In this document: piece by piece, positions 18,542 through 28,600 of the stretch
Layout: every line of letters begins with the position of its first letter
How positions within the stretch are numbered: the stretch's first letter is position 1
Assembly: GCA_018241685.1 (NCBI GenBank)
Contig: JAFEDJ010000006.1
Coordinates: 19,251-83,250, forward strand
Reading direction: 5' to 3'
DNA: 64,000 nucleotides
Origin: Pseudomonadota bacterium
GTDB taxonomy: Bacteria; Pseudomonadota; Gammaproteobacteria; Burkholderiales; Rhodocyclaceae
The notes under the pieces: generated by a model
The model's input: only the letters and a program-made list of their open reading frames with translations
Databases searched by the model: none
What the model was told of the DNA's origin: nothing
Translations under genes and position numbers: made by a program

Positions 18542-19453
18542 ATGGCTGATCGTCGACTTCAGGTGTTCCACGCGGTTGCCCGCCACGGATCCTTCACGCG
18601 CGCTGCAGAAGCGCTGTTCATGACGCAACCAGCCGTCACCTTCCAGATCAAGCAGCTGGAAGAGCAGTTCAATACACGCCTGTTCGACCGTGGCCATGGC
18701 CGGGTGGTCCTGACCGCCGCGGGCGAGTTGGTGATGGCCTACGCCGAACGGATCCTCGGCCTCACCGAAGAGCTGGAGTCGCGGGTGTCTGAACTGACCG
18801 ACGAGTTGTCGGGGGTGCTGCACCTGGGTACCAGCACCACCATCGCCGGCTACTGGCTGCCTTTTCTGCTCGAAGGCTTCAAGCGGCGCTACCCGCGGGT
18901 GATCCCTCGGGTGTCGGTGGGCAATTCCCAGCTCATCGAGTCCCGCGTGATGGATCGTAACCTCGACGTGGGCCTCATCGAGATCGTCACCGAGCAGCCG
19001 ACGCTCGATCGGCGCGGCGCCGGGCAGGACGAACTGCAGCTGATCGTCGCGCCGGATCACATGCTGGCGCGGGAACTCAGCGTGCGTGCCGAGCAGATCG
19101 CACCGCATCCGCTGATTCACCGGGAGCCGGGCAATGCAATAAGGGATCTGGTGGACCAGTTCTTTGCGTCCGCCGGGATTCCCTACGAGGATCTCAACGT
19201 TGCGGCAGAACTTGGCAGCCTTTCGTCGGTCAAGCACCTGGTTGCCCAGGGCTTCGGCGTCGCTATCGCATCGAAGGCAGCGATCCAGAGCGCAGTGAAG
19301 GCCGGGCGGCTGGTCGGCATTCCGCTCGAACCCCGTTTGCACACGCCGCTGGAAGTGATCCTGTTGAAGGACAAGTTCCGCTCCCGTCTGGTCAATACCT
19401 TTGCCGATTTCGTCACCGAGGAGATCGGCCGCCTCGCATCGTCAAGAAACTGA
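18542..19453 (+). CDS. LysR-family transcriptional regulator (303 aa)
   Basis: N-terminal winged HTH (RRLQVFHAVARHGSFTRAAEALFMTQPAVTFQIKQLE split across residues 4-40) and a C-terminal periplasmic-binding-like effector domain (about 90-295). The sequence resembles the CbbR/CysL side of the family, but the effector cannot be read. It lies divergent to lplT and 9 bp before alr, so it may regulate lplT, itself or the alr-radA run. The ATG at 18542 starts directly at the HTH. Confidence 0.88.
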   Translation: MADRRLQVFHAVARHGSFTRAAEALFMTQPAVTFQIKQLEEQFNTRLFDRGHGRVVLTAAGELVMAYAERILGLTEELESRVSELTDELSGVLHLGTSTTIAGYWLPFLLEGFKRRYPRVIPRVSVGNSQLIESRVMDRNLDVGLIEIVTEQPTLDRRGAGQDELQLIVAPDHMLARELSVRAEQIAPHPLIHREPGNAIRDLVDQFFASAGIPYEDLNVAAELGSLSSVKHLVAQGFGVAIASKAAIQSAVKAGRLVGIPLEPRLHTPLEVILLKDKFRSRLVNTFADFVTEEIGRLASSRN

Positions 19454-19462
19454 AAAACCACC

Positions 19463-20548
19463 ATGCCCCGTCCGATACGTGCCTCGATCAATCTCGAGGC
19501 CTTGCGTCACAACTATCAGCTCGCAAAGAACCGTTCCGGTAACGCCAAGGCGTTCGCCGTCATCAAGGCCAACGCCTACGGGCACGGACTGGCCAATGCG
19601 CTTGCCGCCTTCGGCGACGTCGCCGACGGGTTTGCCTTGCTGGATATTGAAGAGGCACGCAAGCTGAGGGAGGCGGGGCTGCAGCAGCCGATCACGCTGC
19701 TGGAGGGGTTTTTCGAGCCGGCCGATCTGGCCGAGGTGGTGGCGCTGGGGTTGACCCCGGCGATCCACGGCGAGGCCCAGCTCAAGATGCTGGAGCGGGC
19801 CCGCCTGGATGCGCCTCTCGACGTACTGCTGAAGATCAATTCCGGGATGAACCGCCTAGGCTTCACCGCTGACAACTTCGCCGCGGCGCTGGCCCGGCTG
19901 CGGGCTCTGCCGTGTATCCGCTCGATCACACCGATGACCCACTTTGCCCGCGCCGATGACGAGGTGGGCATCGCCGGCCAGCTCGGCGTGTTCCGTTCCC
20001 TGACTGCCGGCCTCGATCTGCCGGTCAGCCTGGCCAATTCGGCTGCGCTGCTGAGGTTTCCGGAGGCCGCCGGGCAGATCACCCGCCCGGGCATCATTCT
20101 GTACGGCGGCTCGCCAATGCCGGATCTGCAGAGCGCCGAGGCCATCGGTCTGCGCCCGGTGATGACGCTGAGCAGCGAGGTCATCGGTACGCAAAGCATC
20201 CAGACCGGGGACAAGGTCGGCTACGGCGGCACCTTTACAGCCGATGGGCCGATGCGCATCGGCACCGTCGCCTGCGGTTACGCGGACGGCTATCCGCGTC
20301 ATGCGCCGACCGGCACTCCGATCCTGGTCGGAGGGCGGCGGACTCGCGTGCTCGGCCGTGTGTCGATGGACATGCTGGCCTGCGACCTGACCCATCTCGA
20401 GGAGGCCGGCGTCGGTACGCCGGTCACCTTGTGGGGCGAAGGTTTGGCGGCGGATGAAGTGGCCACGGCCGCCGGCACCATCAGCTACGAGTTGTTCTGT
20501 GCCCTGGCGCCGCGCGTGCCGGTGCAGGTGAAGGGCCTGGATCGCTGA
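19463..20548 (+). CDS. alr: alanine racemase (361 aa)
   Basis: PLP-dependent racemase making D-alanine for peptidoglycan. The PLP lysine is in AVIKANAYGHG near residue 35. The C-terminal catalytic tyrosine is in DKVGYGGTF near 254. Further motifs are RPGIILYGGSP and RVSMDMLACDLT. Length is normal. Its TGA overlaps the radA ATG by 1 bp, giving translational coupling. Confidence 0.96.
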   Translation: MPRPIRASINLEALRHNYQLAKNRSGNAKAFAVIKANAYGHGLANALAAFGDVADGFALLDIEEARKLREAGLQQPITLLEGFFEPADLAEVVALGLTPAIHGEAQLKMLERARLDAPLDVLLKINSGMNRLGFTADNFAAALARLRALPCIRSITPMTHFARADDEVGIAGQLGVFRSLTAGLDLPVSLANSAALLRFPEAAGQITRPGIILYGGSPMPDLQSAEAIGLRPVMTLSSEVIGTQSIQTGDKVGYGGTFTADGPMRIGTVACGYADGYPRHAPTGTPILVGGRRTRVLGRVSMDMLACDLTHLEEAGVGTPVTLWGEGLAADEVATAAGTISYELFCALAPRVPVQVKGLDR

Positions 20549-21924
20549 TGGCCAAGGTCAAGACGGTGCACGTGTGCACCGAGTGCGGCGGCAAGTCCCC
20601 GCGCTGGCAGGGGCAGTGCCCGCACTGCAGCGCGTGGAACACGCTGGTCGAATCCATCGTCGAGCCGGAGGCGCCGATCGTCAAACGCTTCTCGGCGCTG
20701 GCCGGGGATTCCGGCAGACTGCAGACGCTGGCCGACATCCAGCCGAAGGAATCAGCGCGGGTCCCGACCGGTATCGAGGAATTCGACCGTGTGCTGGGCG
20801 GCGGCCTGGTGCCCGGCGGTGTGGTGCTGATCGGTGGCGATCCCGGCATCGGCAAGTCCACGTTGCTGCTGCAGGCTTTGGCCCTGTTGTCCGGCCATCT
20901 GCGCGCGTTGTATGTGAGCGGTGAAGAGTCTGCCGAGCAGGTGGCGCTGCGGGCCGCCCGCTTGCAGCTCGATGCGCGTGGTCTGCAACTGCTGCCGGAG
21001 ATCAATCTCGAACGAATTCTCGGCAGTCTGCGGGACGTCAAGCCCGACGTGGCGGTGATTGACTCGATCCAAACCGTCTACTCGGAAACCCTGGGCTCGG
21101 CGCCCGGTTCTGTGGCTCAGGTGCGCGAATGCGCCGCCCAGCTGACCCGCTTCGCCAAGCAGGGCGGCAGCACCCTGATCATGGTCGGTCACGTGACCAA
21201 GGACGGCACGCTGGCCGGGCCGCGGGTGCTCGAGCACATCGTCGATACCGTGCTGTATTTCGAAGGCGACACCCACTCCAGCTTCCGCCTGGTGCGGGCC
21301 TTCAAGAACCGCTTCGGCGCAGTCAATGAGCTGGGTGTTTTCGCGATGACCGAGAAGGGGCTGAAGGGGGTTTCCAACCCGTCGGCGATCTTTCTGTCCC
21401 AGCACGGGCAGCAGGTGCCGGGCTCCTGCGTGCTGGTCACCCAGGAGGGCACGCGGCCGCTGCTGGTGGAGATCCAGGCGCTGGTGGATAGCGCTCACAG
21501 CCCCAGTCCGCGGCGGTTGTCCGTCGGTCTGGAGCAGAACCGGCTGGCCATGCTGCTGGCTGTGCTCCATCGCCATGCCGGCGTGGTGTGTTTCGACCAG
21601 GACGTGTTCGTCAATGCGGTAGGCGGCGTCAAGATCACCGAGCCGGCGGCAGATCTGGCAGTATTGCTAGCCATCGTCTCCTCGCTGACCAACCGGCCGC
21701 TGCCGGCGCAGCTGGTGGTGTTCGGCGAAGTGGGTCTGGCTGGCGAAATCCGGCCGGCACCGCGGGGTCAGGAGCGCCTGAAGGAGTCGGCCAAGCTTGG
21801 CTTCACGATGGCGTTGGTGCCCAAGGCCAACGCCCCGAAGCAGGACATCCCAGGCATGCAGGTGATCGCCGTGGACCGCATCGACGAGGCCCTTGAGCGC
21901 CTGAAGGAGCTCGCGGACGCCTGA
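20548..21924 (+). CDS. radA: DNA repair protein RadA (458 aa)
   Basis: RecA-like ATPase that promotes branch migration during recombinational repair. N-terminal zinc finger CTECGGKSPRWQGQCPHC (residues 10-27). Walker A GGDPGIGKST near 92-101. RadA-specific KNRFGAVNELGVF near 253. The C-terminal Lon-like domain is about 300-450. All hallmark motifs are intact. It directly follows alr. Confidence 0.97.
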   Translation: MAKVKTVHVCTECGGKSPRWQGQCPHCSAWNTLVESIVEPEAPIVKRFSALAGDSGRLQTLADIQPKESARVPTGIEEFDRVLGGGLVPGGVVLIGGDPGIGKSTLLLQALALLSGHLRALYVSGEESAEQVALRAARLQLDARGLQLLPEINLERILGSLRDVKPDVAVIDSIQTVYSETLGSAPGSVAQVRECAAQLTRFAKQGGSTLIMVGHVTKDGTLAGPRVLEHIVDTVLYFEGDTHSSFRLVRAFKNRFGAVNELGVFAMTEKGLKGVSNPSAIFLSQHGQQVPGSCVLVTQEGTRPLLVEIQALVDSAHSPSPRRLSVGLEQNRLAMLLAVLHRHAGVVCFDQDVFVNAVGGVKITEPAADLAVLLAIVSSLTNRPLPAQLVVFGEVGLAGEIRPAPRGQERLKESAKLGFTMALVPKANAPKQDIPGMQVIAVDRIDEALERLKELADA

Positions 21925-22103
21925 TGGGCCCGCCGCAGCCCCCGAAATCTGCTGAAAAGCGCGTAAAACCTTGAGATTCGTGCCACAGGCGGAAAAGAGC
22001 AGGGTAAGCTACCGCCCGCGGGTGTGTAGAGCGCTGCAGGCGCAAAGCGTCACCTGTCGCAGCTCCTGTATCCACCCATTTCTTTCACTACAAAAGACGA
22101 GCT

Positions 22104-22379
22104 ATGAACAAGACTGAACTGATCGATGCACTGGCTGGCAAGAGTGGTCTCACCAAGGCCGACGCTGGCCGCGCGGTGGACAGCCTCACCGAAATCATCA
22201 CCGAAACCCTGGCCAAGGGTGAGAGCGTGACCCTCGTCGGTTTCGGCACTTTCGCCGTTGGCGAGCGCGCCGCCCGTGTGGGCCGCAACCCCCAAACCGG
22301 TGCCGAGATCCAGATCGCTGCTTCCAAGCAGCCGAAGTTCTCTGCCGGTTCGAAGCTGAAGGACGCGGTCAACAAGTAA
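22104..22379 (+). CDS. hupB: DNA-binding protein HU-beta (91 aa)
   Basis: Histone-like nucleoid protein, [21 protein letters not shown]..., with the DNA-arm region [21 protein letters not shown]. Standard length. It has its own 180-bp upstream region (21925-22103, no gene seen) and two hairpins downstream, so it is a single-gene, probably highly expressed unit. The RBS is weak (AAAAGACGAGCT). Confidence 0.97.
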   Translation: MNKTELIDALAGKSGLTKADAGRAVDSLTEIITETLAKGESVTLVGFGTFAVGERAARVGRNPQTGAEIQIAASKQPKFSAGSKLKDAVNK

Positions 22380-22417
22380 GCCGTCCATCGCGTGCCCGGG
22401 CACGCAAGGCAGTACCC

Positions 22418-22447
22418 AAGTGGCGACTCCGATGGAGCCGCCACTTT
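22418..22447 (+). terminator. hairpin after hupB
   Basis: AAGTGGCG and CGCCACTT arms with a nested CTCC/GGAG inner stem, followed by a short T stretch. Probably the first of two terminators for hupB. Confidence 0.55.
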
Positions 22448-22461
22448 GCGTTTCAGGGCAT

Positions 22462-22490
22462 AAAAAAAGCGCCACCCGCGGTGGCGCTTT
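22462..22490. terminator. bidirectional Rho-independent terminator between hupB and prc
   Basis: AAAGCGCCACC and GGTGGCGCTTT arms around CGC, with an A-run on the left (22462-22468) and TTT on the right. It can terminate hupB rightward and prc leftward; the T-run is better for prc. Confidence 0.85.
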
Positions 22491-22509
22491 GCTATGGGCG
22501 GAGGCGTGA

Positions 22510-24660
22510 TCAGCGGGTCACGATAGGTGCAGCGCCAGTGCGATTGCGCATGGCAACCTGGGCGTTGCCGGAGAGGAGGTCGACTTCGTCAGCGACGATG
22601 CGTGCCGCCTCGTCGAGCAGCAAGTCCTTCACGTCTTTGCGCGCCTTCTCGGCCGCCAGATCGGCCGCCAGGCTGCGTTCGCCGGACTGCAGGCCATCGT
22701 CCCGCAGCGCAGCCAGCTTGCCCTTCAGATCGCCTTTCTCACGCTGTTTGAGGCGATTTTCCCGGATATCCTTTTCCTTCCGGCGCTCGGTTTCGTTGAG
22801 CGAGATCGACTTGCTTTCCCGTTGCCGGCGGACGTCGGCGATATCGTCCAGCAGGCTCTGGAAATCCTTGTCAGCGGCGGTGCGAGCCTGGTAACGGGTC
22901 TGCAGTGCCGGGATCACGTCCTTCAGATTGCCGGCTGGCTTGAAGCTGGCGGCGTCGATCTGCACCCAGGGCAGGGCGTTGTCGTAGCTCGACTCACCGT
23001 AGTTGTCCGTGTCGGACGCGGACGGGAAACGGATGTCGGGGGTCACGCCCTTGAGCTGCGTCGTCCCGCCGTTGATGCGAAAGAACTGGGCGACGGTCAT
23101 CTTCAGCTCACCGAACTTCGGCTTGCTGTTCTTGGCGATCTCGTCGAGGTTGACCAGTGTCTGCACCGTACCCTTACCGAAGCTCGGCTCGCCGATGATC
23201 GGTGCGCGGCCGTAGTCCTGCAGCGCCGCAGCGAAGATCTCGGACGCCGACGCCGACGCCCGGTTGATCAGCACGGCCATCGGACCGTCCCAGGCCGTAC
23301 CGGCATTCTCGTCGCTCTCGACGCCGATCTTGCCGTCCGTGCGGCGCTGCTGCACGACCGGCCCCTTGTCGATGAACAGGCCGGTCAGTTCCACCGCCTC
23401 ACGCAGCGAGCCGCCGCCATTGTTGCGCAGATCGATCAGCAGTCCGTCCACCTTGTCCTTCTTGAGCTCCTCGATCAGGCGGACGACGTCGCGGCTGGCG
23501 CTGCGGTAGTCCTTGTCGCCCTTGCGGCGGCCTTCGAAGTCCTCATAAAAGGTCGGCAGCGTGATGACGCCGATGCGGCGCGCGTTGGCACCGTCGCCGG
23601 ACTTGATCACGGTTTTCTTGGCGGCCTGCTCCTCCAGCTTGATCTTGTCCCGTACCAGCGAAACCAGCTTGTGCTTGCCGTCCTGACCGGCGTCGGCAGG
23701 CAGGATGTCCAGCGTGACCTTGGTGTCCTTGGTGCCGCGGATCAGCTTGACTACCTCGTCCACCCGCGACCCGACCACATCCGCCGGTGCGCCCTCCGCC
23801 TGGCCGACACCGACGATGCGGTCGCCGACGGAGAGCTTGCCGGAGCGAGCGGCCGGGCCGCCGGGCACCAGCTCGCGGATCGTGATGTAGTCGTCCCGTT
23901 CCTGCAGCACGGCGCCGATCCCTACCAGTGACAGGCGCATGGAGATGTCGAAATCGTCCGATGCGCTGCGCCCCAGGTAGTTGGTATGGGGTTCGATGGA
24001 CATCGCGAAGGCGTTCATGAAGATCTGGAACACGTCGTCGCTCTTGTTCTTCGACGCACGGGCCAGATAATTGTCGTAACGCTTGATGAGGGTTTCGCGG
24101 ATCGACTTATCGTCCTTGCCGGCCAGCTTGAGGCGCAGCCAGTCGTTTTTGACCCGCTTGCGCCACAAGTCCTGAACCTCGGCCTCGTCCTTCGGCCAGG
24201 GCGCCTTGTCGCGCATGTAGGGGTAGCTTTCGTTGACGCTGAAATCGAAGTTCTGGTTAAGCAGCTCGCGGGCCTTCTTCAGGCGCTCGGCGGAGCGCTG
24301 TTCGTAGCGCTGGAAGATCGCGAAGGGGATGGCCAGGTTGCCGCGCTGGATCGCGTCGTCGAGCAGTGTCCGCGCATCGGCGAAGGAGTCGATGTCGGCC
24401 TGGGTGAAATACAGGCGCTCGGGATCCAAAGCCTTCAGATAGCGGTTGAAGATCTTTTCCGACAGCGCGTCATCGAGGGGCTGCGCTTTGTAGTGATAGC
24501 GCCCGAGCAATTGGGCGCTCAGATACGCGGTTTGGGCCTGCTCGGTGGTCGGGGCGAGGCGCTGCGCAGCCGGAGCCTCCAGGGCTGTCGCCGGTGCCGA
24601 AAGCAGGACTGGCGTGGCGAAGGCGAGGGCCAGCAAGGACCGGATCAGGCTGATTTTCAC
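22510..24660 (-). CDS. prc: tail-specific carboxy-terminal protease Prc/Tsp (716 aa)
   Basis: Periplasmic S41 protease that degrades proteins from nonpolar C-termini and trims envelope proteins. Signal peptide residues 1-27 (ends PATALEA). A Prc-type N-terminal helical domain, a PDZ domain (about 240-320, IRELVPGGPAARSGKLSVGDRI), and the peptidase core with catalytic serine in NRASASASEI and lysine in SFGKGTVQ follow. A C-terminal charged helical region (DUF3340-like) completes it. Length fits the Prc class rather than short CtpA. Single gene with a terminator downstream. Confidence 0.95.
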   Translation of the reverse strand: MKISLIRSLLALAFATPVLLSAPATALEAPAAQRLAPTTEQAQTAYLSAQLLGRYHYKAQPLDDALSEKIFNRYLKALDPERLYFTQADIDSFADARTLLDDAIQRGNLAIPFAIFQRYEQRSAERLKKARELLNQNFDFSVNESYPYMRDKAPWPKDEAEVQDLWRKRVKNDWLRLKLAGKDDKSIRETLIKRYDNYLARASKNKSDDVFQIFMNAFAMSIEPHTNYLGRSASDDFDISMRLSLVGIGAVLQERDDYITIRELVPGGPAARSGKLSVGDRIVGVGQAEGAPADVVGSRVDEVVKLIRGTKDTKVTLDILPADAGQDGKHKLVSLVRDKIKLEEQAAKKTVIKSGDGANARRIGVITLPTFYEDFEGRRKGDKDYRSASRDVVRLIEELKKDKVDGLLIDLRNNGGGSLREAVELTGLFIDKGPVVQQRRTDGKIGVESDENAGTAWDGPMAVLINRASASASEIFAAALQDYGRAPIIGEPSFGKGTVQTLVNLDEIAKNSKPKFGELKMTVAQFFRINGGTTQLKGVTPDIRFPSASDTDNYGESSYDNALPWVQIDAASFKPAGNLKDVIPALQTRYQARTAADKDFQSLLDDIADVRRQRESKSISLNETERRKEKDIRENRLKQREKGDLKGKLAALRDDGLQSGERSLAADLAAEKARKDVKDLLLDEAARIVADEVDLLSGNAQVAMRNRTGAAPIVTR

Positions 24661-24879
24661 TGTATTACTCCAGGAATGCGGGTGTTGCGAAAGGGGACAA
24701 AGCTACATGCTTCCATAAGCTCCGTCGACAGGTGAAAGCGGAAGATGTTCGTAAAGTTAGGCCAATTTTGGCGAGAATCTGTGTCGCGTGAACTTCTGCG
24801 ACGCCACGCACTCACTTCGAATGGGTATGCACTGAGGCCCTTAGATATGAAGCCACTCATTTCCCTGGAGGAAAGTCCG

Positions 24880-25518
24880 ATGAATCAAGAAAGCTTCTGG
24901 AGCAAGCGTTATCAGGACGCCGGCGACGATTATCTGTTCGGCACCGAACCCAACCGCTTTCTGGCCCGACGGGCTGAGCGCCTGCAGGATGGCAGCCGGG
25001 CCTTGTCGGTTGCCGATGGGGAAGGGCGGAATTCGGTTTGGCTGGCCGAGCAGGGGCTGGACGTGACGGCCATCGAGATCTCCGCCGTCGCGGTGGAAAA
25101 GGCTCGCCGTCTGGCTGCCGGGAAGAATCTGGATGTACGTTTCCTGCAGGCCGACATGCTTGCACCGGGGTGGTCGCCAGCCGAATTCCAGGCGCACTTC
25201 GACTGGGTCGTCGGCATTTTCATCCAGTTCGTCGGCCCCGAGTGGCGGGAGCGGCAGTTCGAAGTCATGAAACAGATGACCCGGCCCGGTGGGCGGATCC
25301 TGCTCCAGGGCTATACGCCGAAGCAGCTCGAATACGGTACGGGAGGCCCGTCGGCGGTGGAAAACCTTTATACCGAAGAGGTCCTGCGGGAGGCCTTCAG
25401 CGGCTGGGAAATCGAGGAGCTCGTCGAATATGAAGAGGAGATCACCGAAGGTAGCGGGCACCGTGGACGTTCGGCCTTGATAGGCCTGATTGCCCGCAGG
25501 CCCGCAGCAGAAGCCTGA
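24880..25518 (+). CDS. SAM-dependent methyltransferase (class I, 212 aa)
   Basis: TehB/thiopurine-methyltransferase-like fold: WSKRYQDAGDDYLFGTEPNRFL at the N-terminus, motif I ALSVADGEGRNSVWLAEQG near residue 45, then IEISAVAVEKARRLAAG and a cluster with FIQFVGPEWRERQ. The substrate is unknown; related proteins are often tellurite-resistance-like annotations. ATG 24880 follows GGAGGA; the longer frame from 24745 has no site. Single gene. Confidence 0.85.
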   Translation: MNQESFWSKRYQDAGDDYLFGTEPNRFLARRAERLQDGSRALSVADGEGRNSVWLAEQGLDVTAIEISAVAVEKARRLAAGKNLDVRFLQADMLAPGWSPAEFQAHFDWVVGIFIQFVGPEWRERQFEVMKQMTRPGGRILLQGYTPKQLEYGTGGPSAVENLYTEEVLREAFSGWEIEELVEYEEEITEGSGHRGRSALIGLIARRPAAEA

Positions 25519-25533
25519 ATAAGAACCCGGAGT

Positions 25534-25589
25534 GGGTATTTCATGCCGAAAGTGTGAAATACCCTACGCAAGATGCGTCTAGTATTTCA
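25534..25589. repeat. triple GTATTTCA-type repeat upstream of the GGDEF/EAL hybrid
   Basis: A perfect inverted pair GGGTATTTCA (25534-25543) and TGAAATACCC (25555-25564), plus a third direct copy GTATTTCA at 25582-25589. It lies 100-157 bp before the hybrid gene and 15 bp after the methyltransferase stop. No T-run follows, so an operator cluster is as likely as a terminator. Confidence 0.5.
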
Positions 25590-25690
25590 CTCGGTTCATG
25601 TCTGCCCAAAGTGTAGCCTGCTGGAGTTCAATCGGCTGTTGAATGTTCTGCGGCCGCTTTGCCAAAGTGTGACGCGAGCAGGGGTATGTC

Positions 25691-28600
25691 ATGGACGCGA
25701 GCGAACACGTCGCGAAGAACAATCCTGATTTCCGGCGACTTTTCAATGCCGCACCAGGTCTTTATCTGGTTCTCGACCGGGATCTCAAGATCGTCGCGGT
25801 CAACGAAGCCTACGTCAGAGCGACGAAGACACACCGGGAAGGCATTCTCGGAAAGCACATCTTCGATGTCTTCCCCGATAACCCTGAGGATCCGGGGGCA
25901 GAAGGCGTGCGCAATCTCCGGGCATCGCTGCTGCGCGTGCTGCAAACAGGCCTTGCGGATGCCATGCCGGTCCAGAAATACGATATCCGCCGCCCGGCGG
26001 AGGAGGGGGGCGGCTTCGAGGCGCGCTACTGGAGTCCGCTGAACACCCCGGTAGCAGGCGAGGATGGACGACTCGCCTACATCATCCATCGCGTCGAGGA
26101 CGTCACCGAGTTCGTCCTCCTCAAGCAGCAGGGGGTCGAGGAGAGTCGGCTCAATGACAACCTGCGTCAGCAGGCCCTGCGCATGGAGACCGAGGTTTTC
26201 GCGCGCTCGCGGGAGGTGGCCGAAGCCAGTGCGCAGCTGAAGAGTGCGAACGAGGAGCTCGACCGGCTCTATCAGAAGACGCTGGAGCTCGACGAACTGA
26301 AGACCCAGTTCTTTTCAAACGTCAGCCACGAGTTGCGCACACCGCTGACGCTCATTCTCGGGCCGCTGGCAGATCTGCTGGCGTCTCCCCGCCTTCACGA
26401 CGACGAGCGGAACAGGCTCAGCGTTGCACTGCGCAATGCACGGTTGTTGCACCGCCAGGTGGACAATCTGCTCGATATCGCGCGGCTCGACGCCGGTCGC
26501 ATGGTGCTGCGCTATGCGCGCTTCGATCTGGCCGGCCTCGTCCGCGTGGTGGCCTCCCATTTCGATACAGTGGCCGCTGATCGTCGAATAACCTATCGGG
26601 TCGAGGGGCCTCAGAAACTCGAGGTGGACGCCGATGTGGAAAAGTGCGAAAGGATATTGCTGAATCTGCTGTCGAACGCTTTCAAGTTCACATCGAATGG
26701 AGGGCGCATTACGGTCAGCCTGACGCTGCAAGACGGTTGGCCGGTGATCCAGGTTGCGGATAGCGGTCCGGGTGTGCCCGAGCCCATGCGCCTGCTGGTC
26801 TTTGAACGCTATCGGCAAATTGGAGATGGCTCAGGGAAGTATCGAGGTGGTTCCGGTCTCGGCCTGGCAATCTCGAAGGAATTCGTCCTGCTGCACGGTG
26901 GGAGCATCGAGGTGAGCGGTGCGCCCCAGGGCGGCGCCCTGTTCTCGGTGCGACTTCCGCCATCCGCACCCTCGGGAGTGGTGGTCATGCCACATGGGCC
27001 GGATGTCTCGGACCTGGTGGCTGCTTATGTCGACGATCACGTGCAGGGCGCAGTGCCGGCGGATATCCCGGCTGCCGTAGCTACGGCGCCCCTGATCCTC
27101 GTGGTCGAGGACAACCCGGACATGCATGCCTTCATCGTTGGCGCCCTGCGGGAACATTACCGCATTGCCAGTGCCTTCGACGGCAAGGCGGGGCTGGACA
27201 TGGCTCTGGATCAGCTCCCCGCGCTGATCCTGTCCGACGTGATGATGCCCCGCCTGAGTGGTGATGGCATGGTGGAGGCCATCCGGCGCTATCCGCAGTT
27301 TGACGATACGCCGATCGTGATGCTGACCGCCAAGGCCGATGATGCGTTGCGCAGCAAACTCTTGCAGCACGGGGTCCAGGATTACATCCACAAACCGTTC
27401 TCCACGAGCGAGCTGCTGGCCCGGGTCGCAGGCCTGATCAGCGAGCGCCAGCGGGTTGGCCGCAGGATGCGTAGTCTGGAGGAGCGTTTCCGGGCGACCT
27501 TCGAACAGGCGGCCGTCGGTATCGCCCACGTGGCACCAGACGGCCAATGGCTGCGGGTCAATCAGAAGCTCTGCGATATCGTGGCTTACTCGCGGGACGA
27601 GTTGCTGCAGCTGAACTTCCAGCGCATCACCCATCCCGATGATCTGGACGAGGACGAGGCGCTGGTACGGTGCGTGTTGGCCGGGGAGATCGACAACTAC
27701 GATCTCGAAAAGCGCTACATCCGCAAGGACGGACAGGAAATCTGGGTCCACCTGACCGTTGCGCTGGTTTGCGATGCAGCCGGCGAACCTGAGTACTTCA
27801 TTGCGGTCATTGAGGACATCACTAAGCGTAAGGCCACGGAAGCCGCCCTGATGGAGCGGGAGGCGAGATTGCGTCAAGCGGCAAGCGTGTTCGAGAGTGC
27901 CCGTGAAGGAGTGATGATCACCGATGCTGCAGGTGTGCTGGTGGCTGTGAATCGGGCTTTCATCGATATCACGGGCTATGGCGAGGCGGAAGTACTCGGT
28001 CGCAATCCCAGCCTGCTCCGTTCGGGCCGCCACGGGCCGGAGTTCTTCCAGGCAATGTGGTCGAGCCTTGACCGGAGCGGACAGTGGCAGGGCGAACTCT
28101 GGAACAGGCGCAAGAACGGCGAACTCTATCCCTGCTGGATGACGGTGTCGCGGGTCCTCGACGATCAAGAGCAAACCGCCAATTACGTGGCACTCCTGAC
28201 CGACATCAGCCAGGTCCGGCGCAGTGAGGAACAACTCGCGCATCTGGCCCATTACGACCCGCTGACCGAGTTGCCCAATCGCCTGCTGCTGCAGTCACGG
28301 CTGGAGCACGCCCTGGACCACGCGCGTCGCAGCGGCAACCGGGTGGCGGTACTGTTCATCAACCTTGATCATTTCCAGACCGTCAACGACAGCCTCGGCC
28401 ACCGGGCAGGTGACCTGCTGTTGCTTGAGACATCCCGACGCCTGCGTGCGCGGGTACGCAACGAGGACACCCTCGGTCGCCTGGGTGGCGATGAATTCCT
28501 GCTGATCCTCGAATCGGTGACAAGCCCCGATACCGCCGCGGAAGCCGCCCAGTTCATCCTGTCCGCGCTGGAGACACCTTTCCACTTCGGGGACGGGACG

